A stretch of DNA of 64,000 bases from Deltaproteobacteria bacterium (lineage in GTDB: Bacteria; Desulfobacterota; Desulfobacteria; Desulfobacterales; UBA5852): assembly GCA_020444045.1 (NCBI GenBank), contig JAHLLS010000020.1, positions 1 to 64,000 of the forward strand. Reading direction: 5' to 3'. This document shows positions 61,597 to 64,000 of this stretch, piece by piece. Under the pieces are notes generated by a model. That model ran no database searches. It was not told the origin of the DNA and saw only the letters and a program-made list of their open reading frames with translations. Within the stretch, counting starts at the first letter, position 1. The number at the start of each line of letters is the position of its first letter. Made by a program: the position numbers and the translations under genes.

Positions 61597-61977
61597 ATGT
61601 ACACGTTGGCCGTCAGCCGCGCTTTCGAGGCGCGTCATTTTCTGGTGGGCGGCGACTGGGGAGCCGAAAACGAACCCCATGTCCATGCCTATCGCGCGGA
61701 GGTGCGCTTGGCAGCAGATGACCTGGACCGGCACGGCTACATCGTCGATCTGGAGGACTTGGAAGCCCTGCTGGACCGGATCGTCCACCATTACCGGGGT
61801 CGGCTGTTGAACGACCTGCCGGAATTCGCGGGCCTCAACCCCAGCATCGAGCACTTCAGCCGCTGCTTCTTCGATCATCTGGTCGAAGGACTTACACGCG
61901 AACGATTTGCTTCGGTAGAAGTGCGCCTCTGGGAAACCGCCGATGCATGGGCCTCATACCGGGAGCGCTTCCGGTGA
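61597..61977 (+). CDS. 6-pyruvoyltetrahydropterin synthase-like protein, Cys replaced by Glu (PTPS-III-like)
   Basis: The 126-residue protein belongs to the PTPS/QueD family. Zinc ligands are H14 (FEARHF) and H28/H30 (PHVHAY). The catalytic Cys four residues before the first HxH His is Glu24 (ExxxHVH), the substitution seen in PTPS-III enzymes that make 6-hydroxymethyl-dihydropterin from dihydroneopterin triphosphate. The C-terminal NPSIEHFS and ETADAWASY segments fit the family. GGAG precedes the ATG at 61597. Its stop overlaps the glycosyltransferase start (GTGA). Confidence 0.85.
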   Translation: MYTLAVSRAFEARHFLVGGDWGAENEPHVHAYRAEVRLAADDLDRHGYIVDLEDLEALLDRIVHHYRGRLLNDLPEFAGLNPSIEHFSRCFFDHLVEGLTRERFASVEVRLWETADAWASYRERFR

Positions 61978-63053
61978 AGATCGGGCTGATCATCTACGGC
62001 CGCCTGGACACGCTTACCGGCGGTTACCTCTACGACCGTCAGATGGTGGCGGCTCTGGAGGAGCGCGGGCACCGGGTGGCGGTGGTGAGTCTGCCGGCAT
62101 GCCATTACTCTGGACGACTGGCCCTCAATTTTCAGCCTCAAAAGCTGGCGGCCCTGGTGCCGGACGGTCTGGATCTCCTGCTCCAGGACGAGCTCTGCCA
62201 CCCCTCCCTGATCCGTTTCAACGGCCCGCGGGGCGGCCGTCCCTATCCCGTGGTGACGGTGGTGCACCAGGTGATGTGCGACGAACCTCGGGCCCCCTGG
62301 CAAAATCGCCTGCTGCGCCGGGTGGAGAAGCGCTATCTAGACGGGGTGGACGGCTTCATCTTCAATTCCGGTAATACCCGGAAGACGGTCTGGCGCCTGA
62401 CCGCCAACGATCGCCCGCATGTGGTGGCCCCGCCGGGGGGCGACCGACTGGGACCCCGCCCGACGACCAGGACCGTTGCGCTCTGGGGCCAGGACAGCGG
62501 ACCGCTGCGCCTTTTTTTTCTGGGCAATCTCATCCCCCGCAAGGGTCTGCTGCCCTTGATAGACGCCCTGGCGGGCCTGCCGCGGGAGGCCTGGGCGCTG
62601 CGGGTGGCGGGTCGCATGGACATGGACCGGGCGTATGTCCGGCGGGTCCGGCATGCCATTCAATACTGGGGTCTCACGGATCGGGTTCGGTTGCTGGGGC
62701 CGCGGCAAGGCCCCCGGCTGGTGGACGACCTATCCCGGGCTCAGGTGCTCTGCATGCCCTATGCCTACGAGGGCTTCGGCATGGCCACGTTGGAGGCCCA
62801 GGGGTTCGGGTTGCCGGTGATCGGCTGCCGGGCGGGTGCCACCCTGGAACTGATCGACGACGGGACTAACGGCTATCTGGTGAATCCCGGCGACCATGCC
62901 GCCGTGCGGCGGGCCGTGACCGATCTGCACAATGACCGGACCGCCTTGGCCAAGATGAGTCTGGCCGCCCGGCATCGTTTCGACGCGCATCCCGGCTGGG
63001 AGGCCACCATGGGCCGCCTGGCAGACTTTCTGGAAGATCTGGTGTCGCCATGA
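61974..63053 (+). CDS. GT4-type glycosyltransferase
   Basis: The 359-residue glycosyltransferase of the GT-B fold has KIGLIIYGRLDTLTGGYLYDR at the start (quoted in parts), FLGNLIPRKGL for the C-domain start and the EGFGMATLEAQGFGLPVIG nucleotide-sugar-binding region (in parts) near 265. It uses an activated sugar to glycosylate a cluster product. The GTG at 61974 overlaps the PTPS-like stop, and its own stop overlaps the next gene by ATGA, arguing for one translational unit. Confidence 0.9.
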   Translation: MKIGLIIYGRLDTLTGGYLYDRQMVAALEERGHRVAVVSLPACHYSGRLALNFQPQKLAALVPDGLDLLLQDELCHPSLIRFNGPRGGRPYPVVTVVHQVMCDEPRAPWQNRLLRRVEKRYLDGVDGFIFNSGNTRKTVWRLTANDRPHVVAPPGGDRLGPRPTTRTVALWGQDSGPLRLFFLGNLIPRKGLLPLIDALAGLPREAWALRVAGRMDMDRAYVRRVRHAIQYWGLTDRVRLLGPRQGPRLVDDLSRAQVLCMPYAYEGFGMATLEAQGFGLPVIGCRAGATLELIDDGTNGYLVNPGDHAAVRRAVTDLHNDRTALAKMSLAARHRFDAHPGWEATMGRLADFLEDLVSP

Positions 63054-64000
63054 CCCGTTTCCCGCGACAGTCCCAACGGCTTCCGGTCCTGCTCGGGTTC
63101 GGGTTGGCCTGGGTGTTGCTGAATCTTTTCCTCACCATCGATTTTCCCCTGCCCAGCGCCTTTACGTTTAAACCCCTTCTGCCTTCCCTGGACGTCTGGG
63201 GCCTGCTGCTGGTGCTGTGCTTCCTGGCCTGGCGAAGGGTGCCTTTCACGGCCCGGGTTTACCTGCCCCTGATCGGGCTGCTGGTCTTCGGGCGCCTGTT
63301 CCGCCTGGGGGACGTTATCATGCCGGTTTACTTCAACCGGCCCTTCAACCTTTACATGGACGTGGGCTACCTGCCCGGCCTGGGGCACCTCCTGGCGAAT
63401 TCATTCTCAACGCTGGAGCTGGCACTCTATGGGGCGATCGCAATGGGACTGGTGGCGGCCCTGCTCTGGCTCCTGTGGCGGGGATTGCGCGCCGCGCACG
63501 TCTTCTTCCAGGCTGCGGCGGCGCGGCGCGGATTTGTGGCCTTGACGATCGCCATGGTGCTTCTGCTGGGTGCCCACCGGACCGGCTATTGGCCCCGGGG
63601 GCTGGGACCGCCGGCCGTCTCCACGGCGCCGCGGGTGGCGGCGGAGGTCGCCTTTATCGCCAACATCCGCCAAATCCGCCAGCAGGGGCTTTCCGCCGTG
63701 CAGATGGCCGAAACCGCCATTCCGGATTACCAGGCCCCCCTGGCCGGGCTGAACGGCCGCAATGTCTACCTCTTCCTGATCGAGTCATACGGCCAGACTC
63801 TTTTCGGAAACCCTGCCCACCGGCAGGCATTTGCCCGGACCTTGGCGCGATGGGAAGCCGACCTTCACCGGGGCGGCTATGCCGTCTGCTCCCGCTACAT
63901 GCGATCGCCCACCTTCGGCGGAGCTTCCTGGCTGGCCTTCGGGACCTTGGAGAGCGGGGTCTGGCTGCCGAATCAATTGCGCTACGGCTATCTGGTGGCC
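63050..64000 (+). CDS. Alkaline-phosphatase-superfamily membrane protein (sulfatase-like), partial
   Basis: The frame is open from ATG 63050 to the window edge, at least 317 codons. The N-terminus has about four membrane helices (to about residue 180), followed by a periplasmic domain opening with NVYLFLIESYGQTLF near 236-250 and SPTFGGASWLAFGT near 289-302, typical of the sulfatase/LTA-synthase-like superfamily. The active-site Thr and metal ligands are only partly visible. It overlaps the glycosyltransferase stop by ATGA and may add or remove a phosphoryl or sulfuryl group on the lipid-linked product. The C-terminus is outside the window. Confidence 0.8.
   Translation, partial: MTRFPRQSQRLPVLLGFGLAWVLLNLFLTIDFPLPSAFTFKPLLPSLDVWGLLLVLCFLAWRRVPFTARVYLPLIGLLVFGRLFRLGDVIMPVYFNRPFNLYMDVGYLPGLGHLLANSFSTLELALYGAIAMGLVAALLWLLWRGLRAAHVFFQAAAARRGFVALTIAMVLLLGAHRTGYWPRGLGPPAVSTAPRVAAEVAFIANIRQIRQQGLSAVQMAETAIPDYQAPLAGLNGRNVYLFLIESYGQTLFGNPAHRQAFARTLARWEADLHRGGYAVCSRYMRSPTFGGASWLAFGTLESGVWLPNQLRYGYLVA

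Noticed and set aside
1..64000. tRNA, rRNA, CRISPR arrays, prophage or transposase genes
   Set aside because: None was seen: no regular spaced repeats, no conserved T-loop motif in a cloverleaf setting, and no recombinase domain in any frame read.

Overview
The window looks like chromosome from an anaerobic, high-GC (about 60% by eye) deltaproteobacterium, most likely a sulfate reducer of the Desulfobacterota (Desulfobacterales-like). This is an inference from gene content: formate-tetrahydrofolate ligase, a complete MetFV-HdrCBA-MvhD operon of the Wood-Ljungdahl type, at least two probable selenoproteins, three SpoIIE/RsbU-type phosphatases, a PEP-CTERM protein and a DUF3568-type lipoprotein. 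I see no rRNA, tRNA, CRISPR array, phage genes or transposase.

Layout. 1-8.1 kb: an intergenic repeat, a small conserved protein plus a B12-binding radical SAM enzyme, formate-THF ligase (fhs), and an asymmetric heterodimeric ABC exporter. 8.3-20 kb: an RNase II-family nuclease, a small zinc-ribbon-like protein, two EamA exporters, a dienelactone hydrolase, an Hsp20 pair, a MarR/ring-cleaving dioxygenase/WrbA operon that resembles quinone-detoxification operons, a STAS-like protein and a PAS-SpoIIE phosphatase. 20.3-28.1 kb (minus strand): hdrC-hdrB-hdrA-mvhD-metV-metF-frhB-like, a seven-gene operon for methylene-THF reduction coupled to an electron-bifurcating Hdr module. Its mvhD is interrupted by an in-frame TGA exactly where homologues have a cluster cysteine, so it is read here as a selenoprotein.

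28.5-41 kb: secreted and hypothetical proteins, a PEP-CTERM protein, a membrane sensor fused to an AlbA_2/Schlafen-like domain, a Cache-HAMP-SpoIIE phosphatase, a frameshifted GGDEF gene, a MOSC protein, a second probable selenoprotein (small, membrane anchored, Sec at residue 34), flavodoxin, a PAS-LuxR regulator, a MOT1-type molybdate transporter and an endonuclease IV-like TIM barrel. 41.2-49.3 kb: a GntR regulator followed by trpB, trpA and a five-gene branched-chain-type ABC importer. Palindromic repeats sit at several junctions of this unit. 49.4-56.4 kb: a TetR-SpoIIE phosphatase operon with a perfect 15-bp operator palindrome, lipoproteins, an ABC-2 exporter, YbaK, an HNH protein and a YkgJ-type Cys-cluster protein.

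56.6-64 kb (open at the right edge): a co-directional set encoding a CDP-alcohol phosphatidyltransferase/flippase-like fusion, a RibD-type reductase, an MDR dehydrogenase, an ICMT-like methyltransferase, a PTPS-like protein with Glu in place of the catalytic Cys, a glycosyltransferase and an alkaline-phosphatase-superfamily membrane protein. Several of these genes overlap by ATGA or GTGA. I do not recognise a described pathway with this combination.

The strongest points for follow-up are the two selenoproteins, the junction-located palindromes in the trpBA-liv unit, and the pterin-like/lipid/glycosyl cluster at the right end. All calls come from reading the sequence; no database search or folding program was run.
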